In this document: positions 25,538 through 35,023 of the stretch, one piece after another
Position numbering within the stretch: position 1 is the first letter of the stretch
Layout: every line of letters starts with the position of its first letter
Origin: CAWAND01 sp963807065
GTDB taxonomy: Bacteria > Chloroflexota > Anaerolineae > Anaerolineales > E44-bin32
Reading direction: 5' to 3'
DNA length: 64,000 nt
NCBI GenBank assembly: GCA_963807065.1
Contig: CAWDZQ010000003.1
Span: forward strand, 186,001-250,000
The notes under the pieces: model-generated
Told to the model about the DNA's origin: nothing
The model's input: only the letters and a program-made list of their open reading frames with translations
Database searches by the model: none
Program-made: the position numbers and the translations under genes

Positions 25538-25569
25538 GCACGGGCGCAGTCCATCGGCTGCGCCCGTGC
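25538..25569 (+). terminator. Hairpin terminator after the propeller lipoprotein
   Basis: A 12-bp stem (25538-25549 with 25558-25569) closes an 8-base loop. No T tract follows, so it may be factor-dependent or only stabilise the message. Confidence 0.6.
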
Positions 25570-25695
25570 GCATATCCAGCGGTTGGCGCGTCCGGCGCCG
25601 CCTGTGATAGGCTGTGCCGGGTAAGGATTAGAATGCAGGATTGCGCATAGGCATGATGAGGAGCGTCGTTTGTTCGCCTGTCAGGCAAGGCAAAC

Positions 25696-26382
25696 ATGAC
25701 AGCAAGCGTTGCTGATGTCATTCGAGTCCTGTGCGAGGCAAGGTTCGAAGGCCCGGTGTTCAACCCGTGGGCGGACGTCGATCGCCGCCATGGCTGTGGG
25801 GTGAGGGGTCCGGCCATCCGCCGCAGGCAGCTGGCGCACTATCTGGAAGCTCGCCAGGGGCCGGCGGCGTGGGTGTTGGTAGGCGAGGCGATGGGCTACC
25901 AGGGCGGCCACTTCAGCGGGGTTCCGATGACCTCGGAGCGGATTCTGCTGGGCCACCTGGCCGGCGACGGCATCCATCCGTCCCACGTCTTACCAGGTTT
26001 GTCCCCAGAGCGAACCAGCCTTCCCGGCATCAAAGCCGACGGATTCACCGAACCCACGGCTACCATCGTCTGGGGCGCCCTGCGGGACCAGGGCTTGGAT
26101 CCCCTGCGGGTGGTGCTGTGGAATACGTTTGCCTGGCATCCCTATCGCCCGGACCAAGGTCTGCTGTCCAACCGCCGTCCAACGAATGACGAACTGGCTT
26201 TCGGGATGCCGGCCCTGAGATTGGTGCTGGGACTCTTTCCAGGCGCGAGGCTTGTGGCAGTTGGCAAGGTGGCGGCGGCATGTCTGGCGGGCGCGGGATA
26301 CCAGCCGACCGAGATGCGCCACCCGGCGCACGGTGGTGCGCCAGAGTTTCGAAACCAGCTCAAACGCCTGGTTTCGGGGTAG
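25696..26382 (+). CDS. Uracil-DNA glycosylase-superfamily protein
   Basis: This is a 228-residue protein with the UDG fold. VLVGEAMGYQGGHFSG occupies the place of the water-activating GEAPG motif, LWNTFAWHPY corresponds to the N..k.rPP-type strand, and RHPAHGG sits where families 4 and 5 have the HPS leucine-loop motif. It should remove uracil or related damaged bases from DNA. It differs from classical family 1 enzymes and lacks the four cysteines of the family 4 iron-sulfur cluster. The gene is monocistronic and convergent with a lipoprotein gene. Confidence 0.75.
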   Translation: MTASVADVIRVLCEARFEGPVFNPWADVDRRHGCGVRGPAIRRRQLAHYLEARQGPAAWVLVGEAMGYQGGHFSGVPMTSERILLGHLAGDGIHPSHVLPGLSPERTSLPGIKADGFTEPTATIVWGALRDQGLDPLRVVLWNTFAWHPYRPDQGLLSNRRPTNDELAFGMPALRLVLGLFPGARLVAVGKVAAACLAGAGYQPTEMRHPAHGGAPEFRNQLKRLVSG

Positions 26383-26454
26383 TCTCCATCGGTGCGGTGG
26401 CGCGGCGGAGCCAGTCCGCCTGCGTCCGGTGCCCGGATGTGGGGCCGGGCCGGG

Positions 26455-27366
26455 TTACTCGGAGACCACCGAGTAGACCACTGTTTGCCCCCCGGGGAGC
26501 TCCCCATTGACACCGATCTCGAGCGTAAATGAGACTTGGATTTCCCCGCTCTCGGTCCGCAAGAACCCGCCTGCGATCTGCGTGATGACGTCCGGTATGC
26601 CCGCCACCAGACTGGGCGCAACGGCCGTCGCAGTTCCAAGCCCCACCAAGGTCGCGTCGAAAGTGATGTGGGTTTGGCTGGGGTCTGCACCCTCGATCTC
26701 CATCGTCAGGCGCTGGCCGCTCTGGGCCACGTGCATCGTGCCGGTTGGCGGCAGGTTGACCAGGGGAGCGTTCTGGCCGCTGTCGATCGCCACATAGTAC
26801 GAGACCTGATAGTCTCCGGCCACCTGTGTGAGCGGCTCTAACGTGGGTGGTTCGCCGGTGGCGGAGGGCAGGGCGGTTGCCTCCAAGGGAGTTGCCGTCG
26901 TGACTGGCAGCGCCCTGATCAGGCCGGAGTCCCAATGGTCCCGGTTGTTGACGCCGGGCACAAAGCTGTCCGTCTGTCCGGCCAGGCTACCCGAGGGGTT
27001 GACATCGCTGTCGATGCGATCGTCTGTCCCCTGATCCTTCAGGGTAAAGGCGTAGCCAGAGGGGAGAGCGGTGGTGACGCGAAAGACGGACTGTTCCACA
27101 CCGTCGAAGGCATACATCCCGTCGGGACCGGTCTTGGTGGACCCGGCAGACTGCAGGTCGGCCCCGGCCAGCAGTCCAATGGTCACGCCGGGCAGGCCCT
27201 TCTCCCCCGGATCGCGAAGTCCGTCGCCATTGGTATCGACCCACACCAAGCCGGTGACACTCGTGGTGGTGGGGGTTTGGGGTGGCGCACAGGACTGTGT
27301 CCCAAGCGCAACTACGACCAATGCGACCAATGTGCGAAGGGGAGTGAGAATGTGCCTGCGGTCCAT
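26455..27366 (-). CDS. Lipoprotein with SdrD-B domain
   Basis: This is a 303-residue lipoprotein. A signal peptide ends at GTQSC, then an SdrD-B domain (TGLVWVDTNGDGLRDPGEKG, a calcium-binding loop, then LPGVTIGLL) covers about residues 35-150. A Thr/Pro-rich spacer and a second beta-rich domain (about 185-303) follow, with no recognised family. The methionine at 27366 is chosen because the signal peptide begins there; the longer upstream reading is out of character. It is convergent with the UDG-like gene. Confidence 0.8.
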   Translation of the reverse strand: MDRRHILTPLRTLVALVVVALGTQSCAPPQTPTTTSVTGLVWVDTNGDGLRDPGEKGLPGVTIGLLAGADLQSAGSTKTGPDGMYAFDGVEQSVFRVTTALPSGYAFTLKDQGTDDRIDSDVNPSGSLAGQTDSFVPGVNNRDHWDSGLIRALPVTTATPLEATALPSATGEPPTLEPLTQVAGDYQVSYYVAIDSGQNAPLVNLPPTGTMHVAQSGQRLTMEIEGADPSQTHITFDATLVGLGTATAVAPSLVAGIPDVITQIAGGFLRTESGEIQVSFTLEIGVNGELPGGQTVVYSVVSE

Positions 27367-27570
27367 GCCTGACCCCTGCCAGAGATTTTGATGTGCACTG
27401 TGATGACCAGGCACGGCCGCCGTGCGGACAGCGGCCGTCTCCCGAAGAAGGCGGGATTCTAGTCCCCTCGGCCCAGCATGGCAACTTTCGGTCGGGCCGT
27501 TTCAACTCGGGTCGGGCGGGGGCGGAACTCTCTGGTAGAATCAAGGCGCGTTGCTGTAGGGACTTCGAAG

Positions 27571-27606
27571 GACCTCGCGCCTTTGGCCCGAGGTCTTTGT
27601 ATCTTT
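27571..27606 (+). promoter_or_regulatory. Terminator-like hairpin in the typA leader
   Basis: A 7-bp stem (27571-27577 with 27589-27595) is followed by TTTGTATCTTT, 23 bp before the typA ATG. A possible -10 box TAGAAT lies at 27536-27541. It could be an attenuator or a structure that controls translation. Confidence 0.4.
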
Positions 27607-27628
27607 CGTCTGCATTCGGAAGAGGTTC

Positions 27629-29485
27629 ATGCTAGAGCCGAGAACGGATCTTCGAAATATCGCTATCATCGCCCATGTCGACCATGGCAAGACCACCCTG
27701 GTCGATGGGCTGCTGCGTCAAGCGCGGGTCTTTCGTGACAACCAGGCCGTGATAGAACGCGTGATGGACTCCAACGATCTGGAGCGTGAGCGCGGCATCA
27801 CCATTCTGGCCAAGAACACCGCCATTCACATTTGGGACGCCCAGGCAGAGCAAGAGGTCAAGATCAACATCGTCGACACGCCGGGCCACGCTGATTTCGG
27901 GGGCGAGGTCGAGCGCGTCCTGAACATGGTCGACGGCGTCTTGCTGCTGGTGGACGCTGCCGAAGGCCCCATGCCCCAAACCCGGTTCGTGTTGAAGAAA
28001 GCCCTGGCGCTGAACCACCGGGCCCTGGTGGTGATCAACAAGGTTGACCGCAAGGGCGCCGACCCCGTACGCTGTTTGAACCAGACTTTTGACTTGTTCG
28101 TCGAGCTGGGCGCCAGCGATGAGCAGGCTGATTTCCCGGTCGTCTACACCAATGCCGTCACTGGCCAGGCCGGTACGACGCCCGAGCTCGGCCCGGATCT
28201 GGGGCCTCTGTTTGACTCGATCCTGCGCAATGTGCCGCCGCCCGAGGTGGACCAGCAGGCACCGCTGCAGATGTTGGTGACCAACCTGGGTTATGACGAC
28301 TACCGTGGTGTCACCGCCGTCGGTCGGATTTCGGCCGGCCAGCTGGAAGCCGGGCAGACCGTCGCTCGCCTCAAGCTGGACGGAACGCGAGTCGATGAGC
28401 TGGCCCGCTATCTCTACGTCCATGATGGGCTGGAACGCAAGGAGGTCGACACGGCGCAGGCCGGTGAGATTGTGGTCATCGCCGGCCTGGAGGAAGTGGC
28501 CATTGGCGAGACGCTGGCCGACCCCGAAAAGCCCGTGGCGCTCCCGGCGATCCGGGTCGAGGAGCCCACGGTGCGCATGACCTTTGGGGTCAATACCTCT
28601 CCCATGGCGGGTCGGGAAGGCCGCTGGGGCACGTCTCGCAAGCTCCGTGACCGGTTGTTCGAGGAACTTCGGCACAATGTCGCTCTGCGGGTGGAAGAAG
28701 GGGAATTGGCCGAGAGCTTCTTGGTGTCAGGGCGGGGCGAACTCCACCTGGCGATTCTGATCGAAACCATGCGCCGGGAAGGCTACGAGTTTCAGGTGTC
28801 CCGCCCGCAAGTCATCCTCAAGGAAAGCGCTGCAGGGGAAACCCTGGAGCCTTTCGAAGAGGTCCACATCGAAGCTACGCGCGAAACCATGGGCACCGTC
28901 GTGGAAATGTTGGGTGCCCGGCGTGGCCAGATGATGGACATGACCGACATGAGCGATGAGGGGGTGCGACTGACGTTTGTTGTGCCCACCCGGGGCCTGA
29001 TGGGTTTTCGCCAGCAGTTCTTGACGGCGACCCGGGGGGAGGGCGTGATGCACGCCCTATTCCTCCGTTATCTTCCGTATGCCGGAACCATCGAATCCCG
29101 GACCACCGGATCGCTGGTCGCCTGGGAGGCCGGCACCACCACCACCTTCGGACTGAAGAACGCTGAGGCGCGGGGCGAGCTGTTCGTCGTGCCTGGTGAT
29201 GAGGTCTACGAAGGCATGGTGGTCGGCGAGCACCAGAGGCCGGAGGACCTGACGGTGAATGTCTGCAAGAAGAAACATCTCACCAACATGCGTTCTTCCA
29301 CTAAGGACATCGAGGTGCGCCTGGCCGCCGCCCGAAAGATGAGTCTCGACGAAGCCATCGAATATCTGGCCGACGACGAGCTGCTGGAAGTCACCCCGGA
29401 AGACTTCCGCATCCGCAAGCGCATGCTCGACACCGAGAAGCGCGGCCGACAAACCAAACGCGCCAAAGAAGGCCAGCTGGTCTAG
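27629..29485 (+). CDS. typA: Ribosome-associated GTPase TypA/BipA
   Basis: This is a 618-residue translational GTPase. The GTP-binding motifs are HVDHGKTT (G1), DTPGHADFGGEVER (G3) and NKVDRKGA (G4). They are followed by the EF-G-like domains II, III and V and the TypA-specific C-terminal domain (EAIEYLADDELLEVTPE). It binds the 70S ribosome and helps large-subunit assembly, chiefly under stress or cold. GGAAGAGG precedes the ATG. The length matches the family (about 610). The gene is monocistronic; the following gene is convergent with only two bases between them. Confidence 0.98.
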   Translation: MLEPRTDLRNIAIIAHVDHGKTTLVDGLLRQARVFRDNQAVIERVMDSNDLERERGITILAKNTAIHIWDAQAEQEVKINIVDTPGHADFGGEVERVLNMVDGVLLLVDAAEGPMPQTRFVLKKALALNHRALVVINKVDRKGADPVRCLNQTFDLFVELGASDEQADFPVVYTNAVTGQAGTTPELGPDLGPLFDSILRNVPPPEVDQQAPLQMLVTNLGYDDYRGVTAVGRISAGQLEAGQTVARLKLDGTRVDELARYLYVHDGLERKEVDTAQAGEIVVIAGLEEVAIGETLADPEKPVALPAIRVEEPTVRMTFGVNTSPMAGREGRWGTSRKLRDRLFEELRHNVALRVEEGELAESFLVSGRGELHLAILIETMRREGYEFQVSRPQVILKESAAGETLEPFEEVHIEATRETMGTVVEMLGARRGQMMDMTDMSDEGVRLTFVVPTRGLMGFRQQFLTATRGEGVMHALFLRYLPYAGTIESRTTGSLVAWEAGTTTTFGLKNAEARGELFVVPGDEVYEGMVVGEHQRPEDLTVNVCKKKHLTNMRSSTKDIEVRLAAARKMSLDEAIEYLADDELLEVTPEDFRIRKRMLDTEKRGRQTKRAKEGQLV

Positions 29486-29487
29486 GT

Positions 29488-30045
29488 TTAAGACGGCCGT
29501 TTCCCCGTAATCGCCACCATTTCTCCCAGGAACGATGAAGGCGCCCGCGCCGCCACTTGAACTCCGACGAATCCCGCCGAGTTGATCAAGTCAAGCCATT
29601 CCGGAACCCGTCGTGGGTAAGGCACCGCCCGGCTGCCGCGGGCGGCGTTGTATTCGACTACGATCAACTGACCGCTGGGTGCCAGCGCGCCAAGGAGCCG
29701 CTCCAGGACGGGACCCTGGTTCGAATCCGTTATGAAATGCAGCGTGTTGGCCGCCAGAATCCCGCTCAATCCCCGGAACGGAAGCGGATCCCGAAGGTCA
29801 CCCTGTATGGCCCGGATGCCTTCCCGGGAAGCGGCTGACGCCTCCGCCCAAGCTTTCAGATGGGAGATCGCCACAAGGTCACGATCGAGGCCGATGATGA
29901 ACGACCGGCCGTAGGTGGTTTCCAGCAGGACCTGAGTGAATACACCGTCGCCGCAGCCCACGTCCGCCCATACGCCGCCGGGGGCCGGCCTGCACGGGGG
30001 CAGCAGAGCCCTCGGCTTTTGGAGTCTTCGCGCTCGCGAGAACAT
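29488..30045 (-). CDS. Class I SAM-dependent methyltransferase
   Basis: This is a protein of about 185 residues with motif I in WADVGCGDGVFTQVLL, an acidic loop at GLDRD, and post-I IQGDLRDPLPF. A UbiE-like end (NSAGFVGVQVAARAPS) follows. The substrate is unknown; small-molecule or quinone-type methylation is typical of the group. The ATG at 30045 has GGGAGG 11 bases upstream; a GTG at 30057 is the alternative. It is divergent from the LCP-family gene. Confidence 0.85.
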   Translation of the reverse strand: MFSRARRLQKPRALLPPCRPAPGGVWADVGCGDGVFTQVLLETTYGRSFIIGLDRDLVAISHLKAWAEASAASREGIRAIQGDLRDPLPFRGLSGILAANTLHFITDSNQGPVLERLLGALAPSGQLIVVEYNAARGSRAVPYPRRVPEWLDLINSAGFVGVQVAARAPSSFLGEMVAITGKRPS

Positions 30046-30165
30046 GGCCTGGGACACCTCCCTCGCCGGAGTTAATATATCGTCTTCGCCGACCTACGAC
30101 TGCCCATCTTAGCGGCTTCGCGATAGAATGGCTTTCGACCGGCAGCTGAATGTTTTGAGGCACAT

Positions 30166-31296
30166 ATGGCCACCCAACCCAGTCCGCCCAGGCCCACCAC
30201 GGGCACCAAATCCCATCCCAAGTGGTACGACCTGATGGTCGTTGGGATCGGGGCTGCGTTTGTGGTGGCGCTGGCGGTGGCAGCCTACATTGTTCACGAT
30301 GTCGTGCGACAGACGGTGGCCACCGGCGGGGGTTTCGTTCTGGATCGTTTCAACGCCCAGCCGACCCAGCCCGGACCGGGACCGACCCAGCCGGTGCCCA
30401 CGCCAACCCTGGTTCCTCTGGAAGCCACCGCGCCGCCCTGGACGGGAAACAGCCGGGTGACGATCCTTCTGATGGGCCTGGATTACCGCGATTGGTTGGC
30501 GGGCATTGGCGCACCGCGCACCGACACGATGATGCTGATCACGATCGACCCGCTGACCATGCAGGCGGGCATGCTGTCGATCCCGCGTGACCTATGGGTC
30601 GAGATCCCCGGGTTCGGCTTCAACCGCATCAACACCGCCTACCCCTTCGGTAAGTCCAACCAACTCCCCGGTGGCGGACCCGGACTCGCGGTCAAGACGG
30701 TCGAATCTGTTATCGGTGTGCCGGTCCAGTATTATGCCGTGATCGACTTTTCAGCCTTCGAGCGGATGATCGATGAGATTGGCGGCGTGGACGTGCTCGT
30801 CAAAGAGCGCATCAAGATCTCACCGATTGGTCAGACAAGTCTGTGGCTCGAACCTAAGCCGCATCACCTCGATGGCGCACAAACGCTGGCCTATGCTCGG
30901 GTGCGCAAGGGCGCGGGTGACGATTTTGGCCGAGCCCAGCGCCAGCAGCAGGTAGCCCTGGCGATCCTCGACCGCGTCGTGGGATTCAACATGGTGCCCA
31001 CGCTGATCTCCAAGGCCCCACGCCTGTATCAGGAGATCTCTTCGGGCATCCGGACCAACATGTCACTCCAAGACATGGTTTCCCTGGGCTGGCTGGCGGT
31101 GCATATTCCCCAGTCGGACATCTCCAGTGGCGTGATTTCTCCGCCCGGCATGGTGGGGTTCTACACTCGGCCAGACGGTGCTCAGGTGCTGCGGCCGGTG
31201 CCTGATCAGATTCGGGTGCTTCGGGACAAGATCTTTGTGGATTCAAACGCCATTGGCCCATCCGTGGGCCCAGTCGAAGGTGCGGGGCAACCGTGA
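30166..31296 (+). CDS. LytR-CpsA-Psr (LCP) family protein
   Basis: This is a 376-residue membrane-anchored protein. It has a cytoplasmic N-terminus, one transmembrane helix (about residues 24-46), a Pro/Thr linker and the extracellular LCP domain from about residue 95. The polyprenyl-pyrophosphate-binding residues are visible: APRTDTMMLI, SIPRDLWVEI, the RINTAYPFG loop and AYARVRKGAGDDFGRAQRQQ. LCP enzymes ligate polysaccharides from a lipid carrier to the cell wall or other acceptors. The start codon of the next gene overlaps its end, so they form one operon. GAGG precedes the ATG. Confidence 0.93.
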   Translation: MATQPSPPRPTTGTKSHPKWYDLMVVGIGAAFVVALAVAAYIVHDVVRQTVATGGGFVLDRFNAQPTQPGPGPTQPVPTPTLVPLEATAPPWTGNSRVTILLMGLDYRDWLAGIGAPRTDTMMLITIDPLTMQAGMLSIPRDLWVEIPGFGFNRINTAYPFGKSNQLPGGGPGLAVKTVESVIGVPVQYYAVIDFSAFERMIDEIGGVDVLVKERIKISPIGQTSLWLEPKPHHLDGAQTLAYARVRKGAGDDFGRAQRQQQVALAILDRVVGFNMVPTLISKAPRLYQEISSGIRTNMSLQDMVSLGWLAVHIPQSDISSGVISPPGMVGFYTRPDGAQVLRPVPDQIRVLRDKIFVDSNAIGPSVGPVEGAGQP

Positions 31297-32556
31297 GCAA
31301 CGGCGAGACTCGACCACACGATACGGGGGGAACTCGGCCGAGTTCGGAATCCGAGACACGCCCAATGGCGGCCGGTGACACTCTGCCGATCCGCCCTCCG
31401 TCCGATAACCGGCGCCGCAATCTTGGGTACTGGCCATGGATTTTGGCTGGCGGCGTGCTGGCGATCGTGGTGCTCGGCGCCTCGGCTGTCACCGGCTACA
31501 TGGGAGGGCAGCAGGAACGTACCGACCAGAAGGCCACTGAGCAAGACAACCTGCTGCAGGAGCAGTTTGACCTTGGCGTGGCCGACCTTCAGGATGGCCG
31601 CCTCCAGATTGCCCGTCAGCGCTTCGAGTACATCCTGCAGACGGATCCGAACTATCCAAGCGTCCATGACCTCTTCGATCTGACTCTTCAGGGGCTCAAT
31701 CAGCCAACCTCAACCCCCGTCCCGCCCCCGACCGAGGTGATCAACACGCCGACGCCGACGCTGAGTGTGCAAACCTTGGATGGGCTGTTCTCGGCTGCCC
31801 AGGGAGCACTCAGCCAGCAGAATTGGGATCAGACCATTGACCTGCTGCTCGCACTACGTCACAAGGATCCCGAATACCAACTGGACCAGGTCAATCAAAT
31901 GTTTTTTGGCGCACTTCGCAATCGCGGCCTGGGCGAGATCTTGAACGGGGAGCAGGAGCAGGGAATCTATGACCTGACCCTGGCTTCTCAATTCGGCGCC
32001 CTCGACAATCAGGCCGCCAGTTGGCAGAAGACCGCTGAATACTACCTGTACGCCAACAGCTACTTTGGTCTGGACTGGCAGCTGGCGGCCGCCAATTTCA
32101 GCGGATTGTGCGCTGCCGGGGTTTGGGACTCGTGTTACAAGTACGCTGAAATCAGCTGCCAGCTACGGCGATCTGTTGATCTCGCGTGACAAGGATTATT
32201 GCGCCGCCGTGGACCAGTACGACGCCTCGCTGACCACCCGGGACAAGGACTCGCTTCATCCGACGGCCACGGCCGCCTACGAGGCGTGCCAGACGGCGAC
32301 AGCTCCACCCGCCACGGCTACCCCGTCGGCCACCCCGACGGCGGGCACGCCCACAATCGAGGTGTTCACCGCCACGCCCAGCGCCACGTCAGCGCCCGGA
32401 GCTACGCCAACCAACACGGCGACCACGGCACCGGCCACCGGCTCGCCGACGCCAAGTGCCACCCTGGGAGCCCCCACGGCCACCTTCACGCCGAGCCCGA
32501 GCTTCACCCCGACGGAGACATTTACCCCCACGGCGACGTTCACGCCTGGGGGTTAG
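31293..32556 (+). CDS. Membrane-anchored TPR-like protein, broken by a frameshift
   Basis: It starts at a GTG that overlaps the LCP stop. It has a cytoplasmic region rich in TRP/ETR repeats, one transmembrane helix (about residues 50-70), and helical repeats that resemble tetratricopeptide units. The frame ends at 32189 but resumes one base off. Removing the A at 32154 gives the continuous sequence YAEIAASYGDLL and carries the protein on through CAAVDQYDASLTTRD to a long Thr/Pro-rich tail ending at 32556. The match across the junction suggests a sequence error. It is probably a partner of the LCP protein in envelope assembly. Confidence 0.72.
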
Positions 32557-32613
32557 GCGCCGGGGCGAACCTCCTATTGTGACAGAATTCAAAAATGGAT
32601 TGGACCGAGTGGC

Positions 32614-33024
32614 TCAGCCGTCGGTCCCGTCGGCGTCTCGCCGCCTCTCGGCCAGGCGTTGGAGTGCGACGCTGCCGCGCAGGGCGGCGCCGCCCAGGAC
32701 GCCAGTCAGGTGGGCTGCCAAGAAGCCGGTTATCTCGACGTCCACGCCGGCGACACGGGTCAGGTAAAGATAAGGCCCCCAGGCCAGCACGCCCAGATAG
32801 ATCATGACCGTTCCCGCCAGAACTCGGGTCTGTCCGATGGCCGCCGCTTTGGCTCCGGCCGCCTGGCGGGATCGCAACCACGCCCCACTCAGCACGCCCG
32901 CCAGGTGGAAAGCCAGGTAGGGCAGGAGGTTGGGATGAGCGCCACGCGCCAGAAGCCAGAAGAACGGCAGCCAGGCAAGCACCCCCATAATGATCAGGAT
33001 ATTGGCGATCCGCATCGTGTGCAT
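32614..33024 (-). CDS. Small four-helix membrane protein of unknown function
   Basis: This is a 136-residue protein with four hydrophobic helices (about residues 6-24, 30-48, 66-85 and 92-112) separated by short basic loops. Two halves look related (NLLPYLAFHLAGVLSGAWLR and TGFLAAHLTGVLGGAALR), which suggests internal duplication. The ATG at 33024 has GAGG at a good distance. No family is recognised. It lies downstream of the class IV aminotransferase on the same strand and may be co-transcribed with it. Confidence 0.7.
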   Translation of the reverse strand: MHTMRIANILIIMGVLAWLPFFWLLARGAHPNLLPYLAFHLAGVLSGAWLRSRQAAGAKAAAIGQTRVLAGTVMIYLGVLAWGPYLYLTRVAGVDVEITGFLAAHLTGVLGGAALRGSVALQRLAERRRDADGTDG

Positions 33025-33104
33025 CGTGGCGCCTCGTAAGATTTCGAATGCTGCCCGCGTCGAGGGCATGAGATCTGCGTGTGACGGCTTTCGGTTTGCC
33101 TGGC

Positions 33105-33941
33105 CTATGGCCCCCGCCAAAGCGGTTCGAGATGCTCTTCGACCCAACCATCGTAGGCCGACAACAGTTCCATCGTGACGATCCCCGGTTTTCCGGTCCC
33201 AATCCGCATGTCGTCTACGGCGACGACCGGCAGGATGCCCCGGCTGCTGCTGCTCATGAAGGCCTCGCTGGTGTCAGGCAGGTCGGCCAGCGCTGCCGGC
33301 CGAAGCACAATCGGGAGGCGGGGCTTGGCGATCTTCAGGACAATCCGGCGTGAAATGCCATGGAGAACCTCATCCTCCGCCGTCCGCAGCTCACCCTGCA
33401 CAACGGCGTAGAAGTTGCTGCTGAGGCCTTCCAGAATTTCGCCTTTCGGGCCAGTGATCAGACCCTCGTAGGCGTCTTCCGGCATTTGGCCCCGCACCTG
33501 GGCGCGCAACGCCTCAAGGCGATTGCTCTTAATCTTCGGGTGGGAGCGGGCGAACCGCACACAGACCAGCTTCACGCCCTCCTGCCGGTAGGCTTCGGGC
33601 AATGACGGCAGATTCTCCATGGCCACCGAGACCATCTCTGGTGAGCCGCTGGGGATGGTCAGCCGCAAGCGCGTCTCGGGGAATCCGGAAGCGTCCACCA
33701 GTTCCTTAAGGGCCCGGCGTATCCGTGGACGGTCGAGTTCGATGGCTTCTCCTGCACGTTGCCCCGAGTCTTCCAATCGATCGAAGTGGGCATCGAACAG
33801 AACCATCTGGTCCCGGTGATAGGTACGCGCCACGGTATAGACGCCCTCGGGTTCACTAAGGGCGGCTTCGGCAAGGCTGGTCGCCTGGCAGGAAACGCGC
33901 TTGACATCTTTGCGGGTGATCTGGGCACATACGACGGGCAT
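33105..33941 (-). CDS. Class IV aminotransferase (branched-chain/D-amino-acid type)
   Basis: This is a 278-residue PLP enzyme of fold type IV. The lysine that carries PLP is expected in ARSHPKIKSNR, and the phosphate-binding region is EGLSSNFYAV, followed by the GISRRIVLKIA segment. Members are branched-chain aminotransferases, D-amino-acid aminotransferases and 4-amino-4-deoxychorismate lyases; the sequence alone does not decide which this is. The start at 33941 has GAGG six bases upstream; the longer readings begin in non-conserved sequence. It is divergent from the DMT transporter. Confidence 0.86.
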   Translation of the reverse strand: MPVVCAQITRKDVKRVSCQATSLAEAALSEPEGVYTVARTYHRDQMVLFDAHFDRLEDSGQRAGEAIELDRPRIRRALKELVDASGFPETRLRLTIPSGSPEMVSVAMENLPSLPEAYRQEGVKLVCVRFARSHPKIKSNRLEALRAQVRGQMPEDAYEGLITGPKGEILEGLSSNFYAVVQGELRTAEDEVLHGISRRIVLKIAKPRLPIVLRPAALADLPDTSEAFMSSSSRGILPVVAVDDMRIGTGKPGIVTMELLSAYDGWVEEHLEPLWRGP

Positions 33942-34103
33942 TCGGACCTCGGGTTGTGATGCTTGGGCATGTGTCGGCCTGCGCATGGCCCTAACCTTAT
34001 CACACGCAACCCAGCCTGGGGAGATGTGGGCCGCGTCAGAGATCGGCCCGACGCCCGACGATCGGGGCTGGCCCTGTATCTGTCCAGCGATTATCATCCT
34101 CGC

Positions 34104-35015
34104 ATGCCCCTTTTCCTGAGGAAAGCCTGGCTTCCGCCGTTGTCCCTGGCATTCGGTCTGTTGGCCATCGGAACTTCAGCTATTTGGATCCGCTTGGCGG
34201 GAACGTCGGGGGTTGTGGCCGTGCTTTACCGGATGGCCATCGGGGTCCTGGCCATCAGTCCCTTGTTCATCCAGCAGCGGCGGCAAAGGCCGCATCTTAC
34301 TTGGGCTGCCTTGTGGCCGGCCCTGGTGGCCGGCGTCTTCTTTGCCGGCGACCTGTTGGCCTGGTCGACGGGAGTGGTCATGTCCGGGGCGACCAACCCC
34401 ACCCTGCTCGCCAACACGGCGCCGCTGTGGGTCGGGTTGGGAGCCGTGCTCGTTTTCCGCGAGCGCCTTGGCCGGCGCTTTTGGTTTGGCCTGGTGTTGA
34501 CGATGGTGGGTGCCGTGGCGGTGCTTGGGCTGGACGCGGCCGAGTCGTTCCGCTTTGGCTTGGGAACCTTCCTTGGCCTGCTGGCGGGTATGTTCTATGG
34601 AACCTACTTCCTGGTGACCCAGAAAGGTCGCCAGAGGTTGGACGTTATCAGCTATTTTTGGGTCTCAAGCCTGGCAGCGGCGTTGATCCTGTTCGCCGCC
34701 GCCTTGGTGGCCCGCCAGCCCTTGGCTGGCTTCTCGGGCGCCACATATGCCTACCTGCTGGCTCTCGGATTGGGGCCCCAAGCGCTGGGCTGGCTGGCGG
34801 TCAACTATGCCCAGGGGCACCTGCCGGCATCGATCGTCTCACCCACCATGTTGGGGCAGCCGGTGGTCACGGCGATTCTGGCCGGGCCGATACTCGGCGA
34901 GTGGATCGGGCCATGGGAAGCCGCCAGCGGGCTGGTGGTCCTGGTAGGAATCTTGCTGGTGCACCGCAGCCGCGGGGTTGAGAGCAAGCGACGGGATGTC
35001 GCTCAACGAGCCTGA
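34104..35015 (+). CDS. DMT/EamA-family transporter
   Basis: This is a 303-residue inner-membrane protein of ten predicted helices, arranged as two EamA repeats. The first contains GTSAIWIRLAG and the second GLLAGMFYGTYFL. These transporters move amino acids, nucleotide sugars or other metabolites out of or into the cell. The ATG at 34104 has no ribosome site, but TATCAT lies six bases before it at 34092-34097, so the message may be leaderless. It is divergent from the aminotransferase, which could suggest a shared substrate such as an amino acid. Confidence 0.88.
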   Translation: MPLFLRKAWLPPLSLAFGLLAIGTSAIWIRLAGTSGVVAVLYRMAIGVLAISPLFIQQRRQRPHLTWAALWPALVAGVFFAGDLLAWSTGVVMSGATNPTLLANTAPLWVGLGAVLVFRERLGRRFWFGLVLTMVGAVAVLGLDAAESFRFGLGTFLGLLAGMFYGTYFLVTQKGRQRLDVISYFWVSSLAAALILFAAALVARQPLAGFSGATYAYLLALGLGPQALGWLAVNYAQGHLPASIVSPTMLGQPVVTAILAGPILGEWIGPWEAASGLVVLVGILLVHRSRGVESKRRDVAQRA

Positions 35016-35023
35016 AGGGGCGG

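Noticed and set aside
27632..28675. A 347-codon open frame antisense to typA
   Set aside because: It is opposite the conserved GTPase domain, and no family resembles it.
29705..29735. GGTTCGAATCC resembling the T-arm of a tRNA
   Set aside because: It lies inside the methyltransferase gene, with no acceptor, D or anticodon arm around it.
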